The notes: generated by a model from the letters alone, not told the origin. Numbered from the stretch's first letter, positions 1 to 7,571 are shown. The stretch: DNA of 21,911 bases from Lachnospiraceae bacterium UBA1201 (GCA_002309675.1 DBXX01000005.1:1-21911); one strand, 5' to 3'. Numbers and translations are program-made.

Positions 1-117
1 GGCACGATCACAGCCACAACTGCTACCTACACATGGAATGGTACTCTTTACACCTGGACCAAGAGCGTTGTTAACGGTATTACAGACTCCAAGTACGAGA
101 CCGCTCAGACCACGTGA
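1..117 (+). CDS. C-terminal end of a protein, possibly a type IV pilin (partial)
   Basis: An open frame enters from the left edge and gives 38 residues rich in Thr, Tyr and Trp, ending ...KYETAQTT. It closes with TGA, TAA and TAG as three consecutive in-frame stops (115-123), followed by a strong terminator. The short beta-strand-like, Thr-rich end and the position just before two pilin genes fit the C-terminus of a pilin or another secreted pilus protein, but the diagnostic N-terminus is outside the window. The frame is well supported by the stop and terminator; the identity is inference from context only. Confidence 0.5.
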   Translation, partial: GTITATTATYTWNGTLYTWTKSVVNGITDSKYETAQTT

Positions 118-154
118 TAATAGCTCAGGCTTAATCTTATTATAGTTTGAACAT

Positions 155-198
155 AAAAGACCTCTTATCGGCCCTACCGATGAGAGGCCTTTTTCTTT
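155..198 (+). terminator. Intrinsic terminator after the left-edge gene
   Basis: Stem 161-171 (CCTCTTATCGG) pairs with 177-187 (CCGATGAGAGG) with one G-T pair and a 5-nt loop, followed by a T-rich tract at 188-197. The AAAAGA before the stem means it could also work from the other side. It separates the left-edge gene from the pilin at 480. Confidence 0.85.
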
Positions 199-263
199 TG
201 CATTTCCGGATCTGGGTGATGATAGGCCTGCGTATGGTGTATTGTCACAACCGATAATGACCA

Positions 264-309
264 CGTTCGCACGTTTTTTCAGCCACTGACATAAAGTGTC
301 TTGCGAACG
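264..309. promoter_or_regulatory. Inverted repeat overlapping the candidate pilin promoter (possible operator)
   Basis: CGTTCGCA at 264-271 and TGCGAACG at 302-309 are perfect 8-bp inverted arms with a 30-bp interior. The right arm overlaps the -35 box of the candidate promoter at 301-329. This could be a protein-binding site or a chance repeat; the regulator is unknown. Confidence 0.35.
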
Positions 310-329
310 AAGGGAGGCCGTGATATAAG
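301..329 (+). promoter_or_regulatory. Candidate sigma-A promoter of the first pilin
   Basis: TTGCGA (301-306), a 17-bp spacer and TATAAG (324-329), with TGA just before the -10 giving an extended -10. It would leave about 145 nt of leader before the ATG at 480. The leader holds small hairpins, for example AAAACG (428-433) with CGTTTT (441-446). No known riboswitch was recognised in 118-479, and no gene was found there. Confidence 0.5.
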
Positions 330-479
330 ATAAATGTCTGATGAACAGTACCAGTGTTTCTGATTCTGTTTCGAGTTCGGCCCGGAAGACCGACGTGATA
401 GACGGTAGCAGATGGATCTGCATGTGAAAAACGATCCCCACGTTTTGCAACATGTCTATACACGAAAGGGATTGTATAC

Positions 480-935
480 ATGAATAAGAAAGATGGAGGT
501 TTTTCGCTGGTTGAATTGATCGTCATCGTTTCGATCATAACTGTGCTGATGGCTGTTTTGATGCCAAGTTACATTCGGTATTTAGAGCAATCTCGCATTC
601 GCCATGATGATGCTGTGGTCACGAACATCCAGAAGGCAGCAAATGCACTGGTCGTGGATGATAAGTTTTATGAGTTGATCACAGGGGATGTGACTGTTTA
701 TATTGATAATCAGGGGATGGCTTATCAATTAAACGGTGTCGGCGCAGCAGGTGCGGAGTTCCTGGATGAAATTAATACTACAGTTTATGGAACTACGACT
801 CCGACCGGAGGATTTACTTCAAAATCATTTACAGGAGCTACAGGCTTGACGATCTGCCTGCACTATGATCCGACTTTGCTCGCATACGTGACGGAGTATA
901 TTAATTTTCCGGATCTCAGCATTTATCATCAGTAA
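480..935 (+). CDS. Type IV pilin (class III signal), first of a tandem pair
   Basis: 151 residues. The N-terminus MNKKDGG|FSLVELIVIVSII is a textbook type IV prepilin leader: a short basic leader, Gly at -1, Phe at +1 and Glu at +5, then a hydrophobic helix (residues 8-29). The prepilin peptidase at 1855 would cut after Gly7. The globular part is Gly/Thr-rich, as in a pilin. GAAAGGG at 464-470 is a fair ribosome binding site for the ATG at 480. The protein aligns by eye with its neighbour at 1173 along its length (YIRYLEQSRIRHDDAVV against YIRYIEKAKIREDDAIV, and VYGTTTP against LYGSTSP), so the two are paralogues. It could be a major or a minor pilin. Confidence 0.9.
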   Translation: MNKKDGGFSLVELIVIVSIITVLMAVLMPSYIRYLEQSRIRHDDAVVTNIQKAANALVVDDKFYELITGDVTVYIDNQGMAYQLNGVGAAGAEFLDEINTTVYGTTTPTGGFTSKSFTGATGLTICLHYDPTLLAYVTEYINFPDLSIYHQ

Positions 936-1009
936 ATATATTATAGACATGGATCGCCCGATAGTAGGATAGGAGCCTTGCATGTGTAAATAAGTAAGGG
1001 TATTGTAAT

Positions 1010-1046
1010 ACAGCCTCCACGCAACCGCGGAGGCTGTAAGTGTTTT
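1010..1046 (+). terminator. Probable terminator between the two pilins
   Basis: A perfect 9-bp stem, ACAGCCTCC (1010-1018) with GGAGGCTGT (1029-1037), is followed after four bases by TGTTTTT. The U-tract is interrupted, so termination may be partial and allow some read-through into the second pilin. Confidence 0.6.
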
Positions 1047-1101
1047 TCGGGGTGTATAGGCGCACGATTACAAACGTAGAGATACATTGACAGAACAAGG
1101 C

Positions 1102-1130
1102 TTGTATGGATGCCTCTGCTGTGTTATAGA
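1102..1130 (+). promoter_or_regulatory. Weak candidate promoter of the second pilin
   Basis: TTGTAT (1102-1107), a 17-bp spacer and TATAGA (1125-1130) with TGT before the -10. Both boxes are poor matches, but the 237-bp gap and the hairpin upstream make a separate promoter plausible. An isolated TTGACA at 1087-1092 has no good -10 at the right distance. Confidence 0.3.
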
Positions 1131-1172
1131 TAGAGTAGGTTTCTATAGTTATCAATCATAAGGAGGTAAGCT

Positions 1173-1658
1173 ATGAGACGAAATAATAAAGGTTTTTCTA
1201 TGGTTGAATTGATCATCGTTGTTGCGATGCTTGCGATCTTAATGGCGCTTTTGGCTCCTCAGTATATTCGTTATATTGAGAAAGCGAAGATCCGTGAGGA
1301 TGATGCAATCGTAAAAAGTTTGATCGATGTGATCATGCTCACAGTTGAGGACAGCGAGGCATATGATTCCCTTTCAAACGGCGCTACTCCGGTCTTCTCG
1401 ATGGATGCGAACGGAGCCATTTCGGTTACGGGGTGGGATGCTGCCATGGAAGCAAAATTCCAAAGGGAAGCATATGCGGTATTGTATGGCAGCACGTCTC
1501 CGGAAGCTAGGTTCAAGTCCAAAGAGTTTAAGACGTTTCTTGCCGGTAATAATATCCAGTTGACCTATACGTATAATGCGTCTACGATGGTTTATAAGAT
1601 CCTTACGATCTCGGTACCGGCGAATTCATCATTTGCCAATGAAAACGCACCAAACTAG
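1173..1658 (+). CDS. Type IV pilin, second of a tandem pair
   Basis: 161 residues with the prepilin leader MRRNNKG|FSMVELIIVVAMLAILMALL: Gly at -1, Phe at +1, Glu at +5 and one hydrophobic helix (8-29). AAGGAGG (1160-1166) sits 6 nt before the ATG and fixes the start. It is a diverged paralogue of the pilin at 480, sharing the YIRY(I/L)E...IR.DDA(I/V)V helix end and the (L/V)YG(S/T)(T/S)(S/T)P segment. The 190-bp gap after it holds the promoter of the next unit, so both pilins may be expressed apart from the assembly genes. It is either a second structural subunit or an alternative pilin. Confidence 0.9.
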   Translation: MRRNNKGFSMVELIIVVAMLAILMALLAPQYIRYIEKAKIREDDAIVKSLIDVIMLTVEDSEAYDSLSNGATPVFSMDANGAISVTGWDAAMEAKFQREAYAVLYGSTSPEARFKSKEFKTFLAGNNIQLTYTYNASTMVYKILTISVPANSSFANENAPN

Positions 1659-1794
1659 TAGGGGAAAAACAGTATTTTGAAGGCTCGTTGGGTTGAATCT
1701 TACAGGATCGACGGGAAATGCCGATACTTTGGAAATGTAACCTCCGAAAATCATCTGAAAGTATTAAATTTTTCGAAAATATTGTAGATTCTGT

Positions 1795-1823
1795 TTGATA
1801 TTTAATACCCTCTGTGCTATAAT
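1795..1823 (+). promoter_or_regulatory. Strong sigma-A promoter of the pilus assembly operon
   Basis: TTGATA (1795-1800), a 17-bp spacer and a perfect TATAAT (1818-1823) preceded by TGC (extended -10). Transcription would start near 1830, only about 25 nt before the prepilin peptidase start codon. Confidence 0.85.
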
Positions 1824-1854
1824 AAAGTATAAAAAGGATTAGGGGGTAGTGGGC

Positions 1855-2622
1855 ATGTCGGAAGGGCAGTTGCTTATTGCAGGCTTTGTGATCGCCGGGG
1901 TGTTGGGTTTACTGATCGGAAGTTTCTTAAACGTCTGCATCTATCGTATTCCCAGAGGCGAGGGCATCGCATTGGAACCTTCTCATTGCCCGCACTGTAA
2001 GACGAAGCTTCACTGGTTTGAGTTGATCCCGCTGTTTTCCTGGATCGCACTCAAAGGAAAGTGCAGAACTTGCAAGCACCCGATCTCGAAGCAGTATCCC
2101 ATCGTGGAAGCTACGAACATGCTTCTGTATCTGTTGGTGGTATGGGTATGCGGCATTCAGCCTGTAACCATTTTGTACTGCTTACTGGCTTCCGCGTTGT
2201 TGGTCCTTTCCGTGATCGACTTCCGGACATTCGAGATCCCGTTTGGCATTAATCTTTTTATCGGAGTTTTGGGACTTTGTGCATTGGCCTTGGATTATCA
2301 GAACTGGCTTCTGTACGTGATCGGCTTCTTCGCCGTATCGGTTCCGCTCTTACTGGTTTCGCTCATCACCCGCGGTCGCGGCATCGGCGGCGGTGATATA
2401 AAACTGATGGCTGCTGCAGGGCTCCTCATCGGTTTTAAAAACATTTTACTTGCATTCTTTTTGGGATGCATCATCGGTTCCATCATTCATTTGACCCGGA
2501 TGGCAGTTACAAAAGCCGGAAGAGTATTGGCGCTGGGACCGTATCTGTCGGCAGGTATCCTGTTGGCGGCGCTTTGGGGAGGGACCTTCCTGGAGTGGTA
2601 TTTAGGGATGTTCCGCGAATAA
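1855..2622 (+). CDS. pilD: Prepilin peptidase / N-methyltransferase (A24 aspartic protease)
   Basis: 255 residues, the usual family length. This polytopic membrane enzyme cuts the leaders of type IV prepilins on the cytoplasmic side and methylates the new N-terminus. The N-terminal domain carries GSFLNVCIYRIP and two zinc-type CxxC pairs (Cys45/48 and Cys70/73). The protease part has the two catalytic aspartates, Asp122 in IDFRTFEIP and Asp181 in GGGDIKLMAA. About seven further hydrophobic segments follow. A GTG at 1849 is also in frame, but the G-rich site at 1841-1846 is well spaced only for the ATG at 1855. It is the first gene behind the strong promoter; its substrates are the five class III leader proteins here and probably the PilX-like protein. 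Confidence 0.95.
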   Translation: MSEGQLLIAGFVIAGVLGLLIGSFLNVCIYRIPRGEGIALEPSHCPHCKTKLHWFELIPLFSWIALKGKCRTCKHPISKQYPIVEATNMLLYLLVVWVCGIQPVTILYCLLASALLVLSVIDFRTFEIPFGINLFIGVLGLCALALDYQNWLLYVIGFFAVSVPLLLVSLITRGRGIGGGDIKLMAAAGLLIGFKNILLAFFLGCIIGSIIHLTRMAVTKAGRVLALGPYLSAGILLAALWGGTFLEWYLGMFRE

Positions 2623-2630
2623 CGGGCGCC

Positions 2631-2648
2631 CGAGGAGGAAACTCCTCG
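2631..2648 (+). other. Intercistronic GAAA-tetraloop hairpin without U-tract
   Basis: CGAGGAG (2631-2637), GAAA loop, CTCCTCG (2642-2648): a perfect 7-bp stem with a GNRA tetraloop. There is no T-run after it, so it is not a classic terminator. It may mark an mRNA end or processing site between pilD and the PilM-N gene. Confidence 0.6.
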
Positions 2649-2710
2649 AAGAAGGATGATGCATACCGCCTTGTGATGCAGGATGCGGGTGCAAAAAATG
2701 GAGGTTACGT

Positions 2711-4516
2711 ATGGCAGGAAAAGTCATAAGTATTGAGATCGGAAACGTTCTCACAAAGGTGTGCGAGATGGATTATCGCTCAGCGAACGCTAAAGTCTAC
2801 AACAGCTTTACGTTCGAAACGCCGAAGGGGACCATCGAAGATGGCTACGTGAAAGAGGCGGATGAATTCATCGACGTATTGCATGCAAAACTGGCTTCAA
2901 ACCAGATCAAAACGAAGAAGGTAGTATTTACGGTATCTTCCAGTAAGATCGCTACGAGAGAGGTCTTCTTACCTCTGGTATCCAGAGATAAGATCATGTC
3001 TATGGTACGGGCAAATGCATCGGATTACTTCCCGATGGACATCTCCAACTACTACCTGACCTATACCGTACTTGAGAAGGCGGTATCCAGTGAAGAAAAG
3101 AAACTGAAGTTGCTGCTCATCGCAGCTCCCCTCGACATGATCGAAGCCTATTTCGATCTGGCCAGAACCATGGGCCTCACGATCGTTACCATCGATTATG
3201 CCGGAAACTCGATCTTCCAGGTCCTGAAAGAAATGAAGACCCAGGGAACCAGCATCTCCATCCATGTAGGTGAAACTAACACCTATGTAACGATCCTGGA
3301 GAATGGTGTCCTGAACCTTCAGAGAGTCGTATCGTATGGTGCGAACAGTGCAGTCGAGACTTTGCTCTCGATCGATAAGTACCGTTACGACGAGACCATG
3401 GATGAACAGAAAGCTTACGAGCTCTTTATGAGCCAGCAGCTGATCAATACGGTTATTCCCGAGGATGATAATTCCCGTGAGCAGGAGATCCTGACAGAGG
3501 ATGAGAAGATCCGTAATGAGGTTACCGAGTCTCTTCGTTTCCTCCTCGGAAACATCGTTCGTGTTATCGACTACTACATGTCGAAGACACCGGGCGCCCG
3601 GATCGACATGATCTTCCTGTCCGGTATCGGCGCTGAGTTCCGCGGTATGCGGGAGCTCTTCTCCTTCGAGATCGGAAGCGCCGTTAAGTCGGTAACATCT
3701 CTGCCCGGCGCGAATTATAATCCTACCGGCGGCGCAGACTCCTCTGCAGTCATGCTTCCGGCTGTTGGCGCTACGAAGGGTTCCATGAACCTGATGCCCG
3801 AAGTCTTTAAGACAAAGAAGGTTAAGAATGACTCGATGCTGGTTCCCGTTGTTGTCTGCCTGGCAGGTATCGTCGGTGCGGTAGCGATGTGGTTCTATGG
3901 TAGTTTCACTTATGACCAGAAGGCCAATGAAGTAGCTGAACTCGAGATCGAGAGAGATTCACTCAAAGATATCAATGACCTGATCGTTGCATATAATGAA
4001 TCACAAACTACATTCGATAAGTTCATTACCATGTATAAGTCGACACGGAATCCAAACCAGCTTCTCGTGGATTTCCTCGATGAGATGGAAGTAAAGATGC
4101 CGACCAGTTTCGAAGCATTTAAGATGCACGTGACGGAAGAAGGGGTAGCCTTCGATATCCATTGTGCAACGAAAGCGGATGCGGCGGAGATCGTTCAGCA
4201 GTTCCGTTCATTTAAGACGATCCAGATCATAGGCCTTTCTACCGTTGAGGAACACGAGAAAAACACAACAGAAGCTGAGACGATGGGGTATGTGATCGAT
4301 GAGAATGGTGAGACAATCCCTTTCTATACGATGGCAGAGACCACAGAGCCGGTGATCGAGACCGATGAGAACGGTTCGACGATCGAACCTACGACGGTTG
4401 AGCATTACTTGGAATTGACCATCACCTGTGTATACAAAGATGCGGCTGTTATCTTTGGTGATACAGTTGCGGAAACAACAACGGCAGCGGCGCCCACGGC
4501 GGCAGCAGCTCAGTAA
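2711..4516 (+). CDS. pilM: PilM-PilN fusion: actin-like ATPase joined to a membrane-anchored pilus assembly domain
   Basis: 601 residues, much longer than a usual PilM of about 350. Residues 1-355 are the FtsA/PilM actin-like fold: SIEIGN (7-12), HVGETN (185-190) as second phosphate motif and FLSGIG (302-307) as adenosine motif. MNLMPEVFK (359-367) then resembles the INLLP peptide with which PilN binds PilM, followed by a membrane helix (376-396), a coiled coil and a PilN-like outer domain. Residues from about 510 form an acidic, Thr-rich insert with two VI..DENG..I.P segments, then a last beta strand (HYLELTITCVYKD) and a Thr/Ala tail. The two proteins that normally touch are thus one chain. 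GGAGG at 2700-2704 supports the start. The PilO-like gene follows after 13 nt. PilM identity is strong; the PilN part is inferred from layout and motif. Confidence 0.9.
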   Translation: MAGKVISIEIGNVLTKVCEMDYRSANAKVYNSFTFETPKGTIEDGYVKEADEFIDVLHAKLASNQIKTKKVVFTVSSSKIATREVFLPLVSRDKIMSMVRANASDYFPMDISNYYLTYTVLEKAVSSEEKKLKLLLIAAPLDMIEAYFDLARTMGLTIVTIDYAGNSIFQVLKEMKTQGTSISIHVGETNTYVTILENGVLNLQRVVSYGANSAVETLLSIDKYRYDETMDEQKAYELFMSQQLINTVIPEDDNSREQEILTEDEKIRNEVTESLRFLLGNIVRVIDYYMSKTPGARIDMIFLSGIGAEFRGMRELFSFEIGSAVKSVTSLPGANYNPTGGADSSAVMLPAVGATKGSMNLMPEVFKTKKVKNDSMLVPVVVCLAGIVGAVAMWFYGSFTYDQKANEVAELEIERDSLKDINDLIVAYNESQTTFDKFITMYKSTRNPNQLLVDFLDEMEVKMPTSFEAFKMHVTEEGVAFDIHCATKADAAEIVQQFRSFKTIQIIGLSTVEEHEKNTTEAETMGYVIDENGETIPFYTMAETTEPVIETDENGSTIEPTTVEHYLELTITCVYKDAAVIFGDTVAETTTAAAPTAAAAQ

Positions 4517-4529
4517 GGGGGTGTAGGTC

Positions 4530-5366
4530 ATGAGAATAACCAAAAGAGATATTAAAGTAATTTTGCTTTTGATCGGCATCCTGAGTGCGTTCATTACCTA
4601 TCAGTTCTATCTTAAGTCGAAGTTGGAGGATATCCAGAAGAAAGAAGACGAGATCACGAAGTTGCAGAATGAGATCGCTGAACTGAAAGTTAAGCAACAA
4701 AGTGCGGAAATGTATCGTAGGCAGATGGGCAAATGGGATAAGGAAGTAACCGAAAAAGAGCAAGAGTTCCCTGCAGACCAGTGGTACGAGGATGGCATTC
4801 TGTTCCTGAACTATATGGAGCAGAGACATAAACTGTACGACGAAGATGAGATGAAGATCTATTTTAACCGCTATGAAGTTAAAGAGGCGGAAGAGATCGA
4901 TGTCGTTAACGGTAAGATGAGCAAACTCGGTCGTCGTATCGCTTTATCAGATGCTACTACATATGCAGAGTTTCTTTGTGATTATGATTCTCTTAAGGAG
5001 ATGATTCGTGTTATCTATGCAAATAAAGATACGAAGCGTATAATCCGTAACATGAACATTGAAGTTAAGAGAACAGGATCGTTCCCCTTGGACGGTGACA
5101 TCAACTTCAGTTCCTTTGCAATTAAAGATGCAAATAACATAGAATTGGCTCCGTACACACCGGTACCTGTTCCCGGATATGAGAAGATCTATGATGCTAC
5201 TGTAAAAGAGACAGGCGTTTATGTTCCTGAGACTATCGTATCTACTGATCCGGATACAGGCGAAACAAAAGTTGAATATGATGATATTGTCGGTATTGAT
5301 TGCATCTTCGGCGATCTTACACCGGCCACAACAGCAGAAGAAACCAGTTCGGAAGCAGTTCGCTGA
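4530..5366 (+). CDS. pilO: PilO-like pilus alignment protein
   Basis: 278 residues. A short basic cytoplasmic N-terminus (MRITKRDIK) leads into one membrane helix (about 8-27), then a long charged coiled coil (28-78) and an outer domain. That is the PilO/GspM layout, and the gene lies directly after the PilM-PilN fusion as pilO follows pilN elsewhere. PilO pairs with PilN through coiled coils and links the cytoplasmic PilM to the pilus machinery. The C-terminus ends in a Pro/Thr/Glu-rich tail (TPATTAEETSSEAVR) much like that of the preceding protein. The ribosome binding site AAGGGGG overlaps the stop of the previous gene. The assignment rests on topology and position, since sequence conservation in this family is low. 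Confidence 0.75.
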   Translation: MRITKRDIKVILLLIGILSAFITYQFYLKSKLEDIQKKEDEITKLQNEIAELKVKQQSAEMYRRQMGKWDKEVTEKEQEFPADQWYEDGILFLNYMEQRHKLYDEDEMKIYFNRYEVKEAEEIDVVNGKMSKLGRRIALSDATTYAEFLCDYDSLKEMIRVIYANKDTKRIIRNMNIEVKRTGSFPLDGDINFSSFAIKDANNIELAPYTPVPVPGYEKIYDATVKETGVYVPETIVSTDPDTGETKVEYDDIVGIDCIFGDLTPATTAEETSSEAVR

Positions 5367-5387
5367 TTTCGAACCTAGTTCTTTCCC

Positions 5388-5414
5388 GGCGGCGGGATCT
5401 AAACTCCCGCCGCC
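5388..5414 (+). other. Very stable intercistronic hairpin without U-tract
   Basis: GGCGGCGGGA (5388-5397) pairs perfectly with TCCCGCCGCC (5405-5414) across a 7-nt loop. No T-run follows on either strand. A second small hairpin, CGCCAT (5468-5473) with ATGGCG (5483-5488), lies before the next gene. It divides the assembly genes from the minor pilins and may act as an mRNA stability or processing element. Confidence 0.65.
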
Positions 5415-5531
5415 CATGGAAAGAGAATACGAGAAAAAATACAAGAGATTTATGAATTTGGAAAATACGCCATGTTAAGGATATGGCGATGACATATATA
5501 CAGGAATATGTGTAAAAAAGGAGAGGATAGT

Positions 5532-6044
5532 ATGGTGGAGAGAAAGAAGAAAAACAGCGGTTTCACCTTGGTTGAACTGGTTGTGGCGGTTGCCTTGTTT
5601 GCGATCGTTATCGGACCATTATTCCGGGCATTTTCCAGTTCGATTCAGGCGAATTCACGAGCGAGAGGAGTACTGAAGGCGACCAGTATGGCTCAGTCGG
5701 TTCTGGATAACCTGGAACGCTACAGTGTTAAGACATTAAGGGATGATATGCCTTATGCGGATATTCCGGGTAATCTTCTTCCGGTTAATAGTGTTACTTC
5801 ATACCAGCGTACAACTCACGATACGGATGAGGTAAAGTTTGAATTCAAGAGTGTTCGCTATCAGGATATGACATTTAATATCTTCGTAGATGTAACAAAG
5901 GGCGGATCGGTAAACACAAATAAAACGAATAATTATTTTATGTATGTCGCTGATGTGTATATTTATCTGAATAAGGGACCGGGAGCTACTATGACCGGTG
6001 ATCCTATGGTCCATTTAAAAGGATCTGTGCAAAATAAGGATTGA
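5532..6044 (+). CDS. Minor pilin, PilV/GspI type
   Basis: 170 residues from the ATG at 5532, chosen because AAGGAGAGG (5518-5526) lies just before it; the in-frame ATG at 5508 would place that site inside the gene. The leader MVERKKKNSG|FTLVELVVAVALFAIVIGPLFRAF is a class III signal with Gly at -1 and Glu at +5. The following SSIQANSRARGVLKATSMAQSVLDNLERYS segment, with its AQS..D helix, resembles PilV/GspI minor (pseudo)pilins. These sit in the priming complex at the pilus tip. It starts a run of four minor-pilin genes with short gaps. Confidence 0.85.
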   Translation: MVERKKKNSGFTLVELVVAVALFAIVIGPLFRAFSSSIQANSRARGVLKATSMAQSVLDNLERYSVKTLRDDMPYADIPGNLLPVNSVTSYQRTTHDTDEVKFEFKSVRYQDMTFNIFVDVTKGGSVNTNKTNNYFMYVADVYIYLNKGPGATMTGDPMVHLKGSVQNKD

Positions 6045-6060
6045 TATGGGAGGTAACAGT

Positions 6061-7539
6061 ATGAAACGAATCAGGAAAGATAACCGTGGTGCGGCATTGA
6101 TCACTGCGGTGATTACGATCATGTTTATAGCTATACTGGGAACGACGTTGCTCTCCGTATCCTATTCAAACCTGATCATGAAAAAAAATAACGTGAGAGC
6201 CAAAGACAACACTTACACGGCAGAGATGGCGATGGGTGAACTTCAGTCGGTTCTTCGTTCGAAGGATGATCTGGATGGCGTTAAAAGTTTGCTTGGTGAC
6301 GCTACTAAAGTTAATAGAACCACTAAGACGTTTTCGGCATCTACTTTTTATCCTATGGCTGCTTCTGAGGCTAATTCTTCGGATGATCAGGTTGTAATTA
6401 CCTATGATTCTCTCGATGATTCTTCTATTCCGAATACGATCATTCTCAGAGGGGTAACTGCTTCCAGCGTTGTTGATGGTTTTGAGGCAAATGTTAAGAC
6501 CGATATTACGATCACGGCTTCCTCCGGCGGCCGCTATAATCTCGATATCAACGATTTCAGTATTCTGTGTGACCAGGATTTTTCCATGGATGATGAAACA
6601 CAGATGCGTGCAACGAATTCCCATGTTTATGGATATCTATATTGCGGAAGAAAATCGGCAACAGATTCGACTGCGATGCAGTTGCGTGCAAACAGTACTC
6701 TGAATATCATTTCCGAGGCAGCGATCATTAATGGTGATGTTGTTCTGAAAGATGACTCAGTGCTTCATATTTTGGGAGGCACCTGTATCATTACAGGTAG
6801 CGTAAAACTTTCCGGCAATGCGACCTTGATCGTTTCTTCCGAATGTAAGATTTCCGGAAACATCCAGACTTCGGGATCTTCCCGAGTTGTCGGATCCGCA
6901 AACATTACGACGAATACCGGTTTGAGCGTCAATTCTGCTCTGGAAGACGGAACTGTTACGAAGGGTCTGTATCGCGACTTCTCGATTTGGAATTCGGGCG
7001 GAACCAGTCAGTATCAGAACCTGAATGTAGGAAAGAACCTGTATAGAGAGCAATTTGATAAAGAGGTATCGACCTCCATCGGCGGAACAAACTATAAAGC
7101 TCGACTTTTCCTTCATAAGCTGGATAGCGGCCAGACCTTCAATGGATTTACCAATACACTTTTCATCTCGAGTGCAAAAATCAAAGTTCAGTCCGGAAAT
7201 TATTTTAATTCAACGGTAATCACTCCCGGCCGAGTACTTATGGCAGTTCAGAAACAGTATGTAACGACCCAGATGGATCCCAATGTTTATCAGCAACTTC
7301 GGCAGTTAGATGTTCCTGCAATTAAGTTGGCTGATGCGACAAATATTGATAATCCTAAGAAGTATATTCCGGGTACGAGTTATTCAGCTTCTCCGAATTT
7401 AAAGTTTGACGATATTCTCTATCCGAGAGATACCACATCGAACTTCCTGAGTAACCTGTTTAATGTAGCTAATCCGGGCGGTGGTTCGAAGAAGACATCA
7501 GTAAAAGTTTCAAACTGGCGCGTAAATGAATATGATTGA
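6061..7539 (+). CDS. PilX/GspK-like tip protein with a beta-helix-like repeat region
   Basis: 492 residues from the ATG at 6061, set by GGAGG at 6049-6053; an ATG at 6046 overlaps that site. The N-terminus MKRIRKDNRG|AALITAVITIMFIAIL is pilin-like but has Thr rather than Glu at +5, as in the PilX and GspK families. A long helix and a globular part follow. Residues about 210-283 show imperfect repeats of 20-21 residues (ANSTLNIIS.., DDSVLHILG.., SGNATLIVS..), the pattern of short parallel beta-helix rungs. The protein is much larger than a normal PilX. It may form or decorate the pilus tip; the repeat region could be adhesive, in place of a PilY1-type tip protein not seen here. That role is inference. 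Confidence 0.75.
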   Translation: MKRIRKDNRGAALITAVITIMFIAILGTTLLSVSYSNLIMKKNNVRAKDNTYTAEMAMGELQSVLRSKDDLDGVKSLLGDATKVNRTTKTFSASTFYPMAASEANSSDDQVVITYDSLDDSSIPNTIILRGVTASSVVDGFEANVKTDITITASSGGRYNLDINDFSILCDQDFSMDDETQMRATNSHVYGYLYCGRKSATDSTAMQLRANSTLNIISEAAIINGDVVLKDDSVLHILGGTCIITGSVKLSGNATLIVSSECKISGNIQTSGSSRVVGSANITTNTGLSVNSALEDGTVTKGLYRDFSIWNSGGTSQYQNLNVGKNLYREQFDKEVSTSIGGTNYKARLFLHKLDSGQTFNGFTNTLFISSAKIKVQSGNYFNSTVITPGRVLMAVQKQYVTTQMDPNVYQQLRQLDVPAIKLADATNIDNPKKYIPGTSYSASPNLKFDDILYPRDTTSNFLSNLFNVANPGGGSKKTSVKVSNWRVNEYD

Positions 7540-7571
7540 TATAGCAGGCAATAAATAAGGAGGGACATATT

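Noticed and set aside
120..479. Cyclic di-GMP riboswitch before the pilin
   Set aside because: Such switches often precede pilus genes, but the conserved core segments of classes I and II were not found by eye; a covariance search would settle it.
245..538. Minus-strand ORF of 97 codons before the first pilin
   Set aside because: It runs antisense into the pilin start, has no ribosome binding site and no recognisable composition; the region has promoter and leader features instead.
916..1155. Minus-strand ORF between the pilins
   Set aside because: It crosses a strong hairpin, overlaps both control regions and has no ribosome binding site or recognisable protein pattern.
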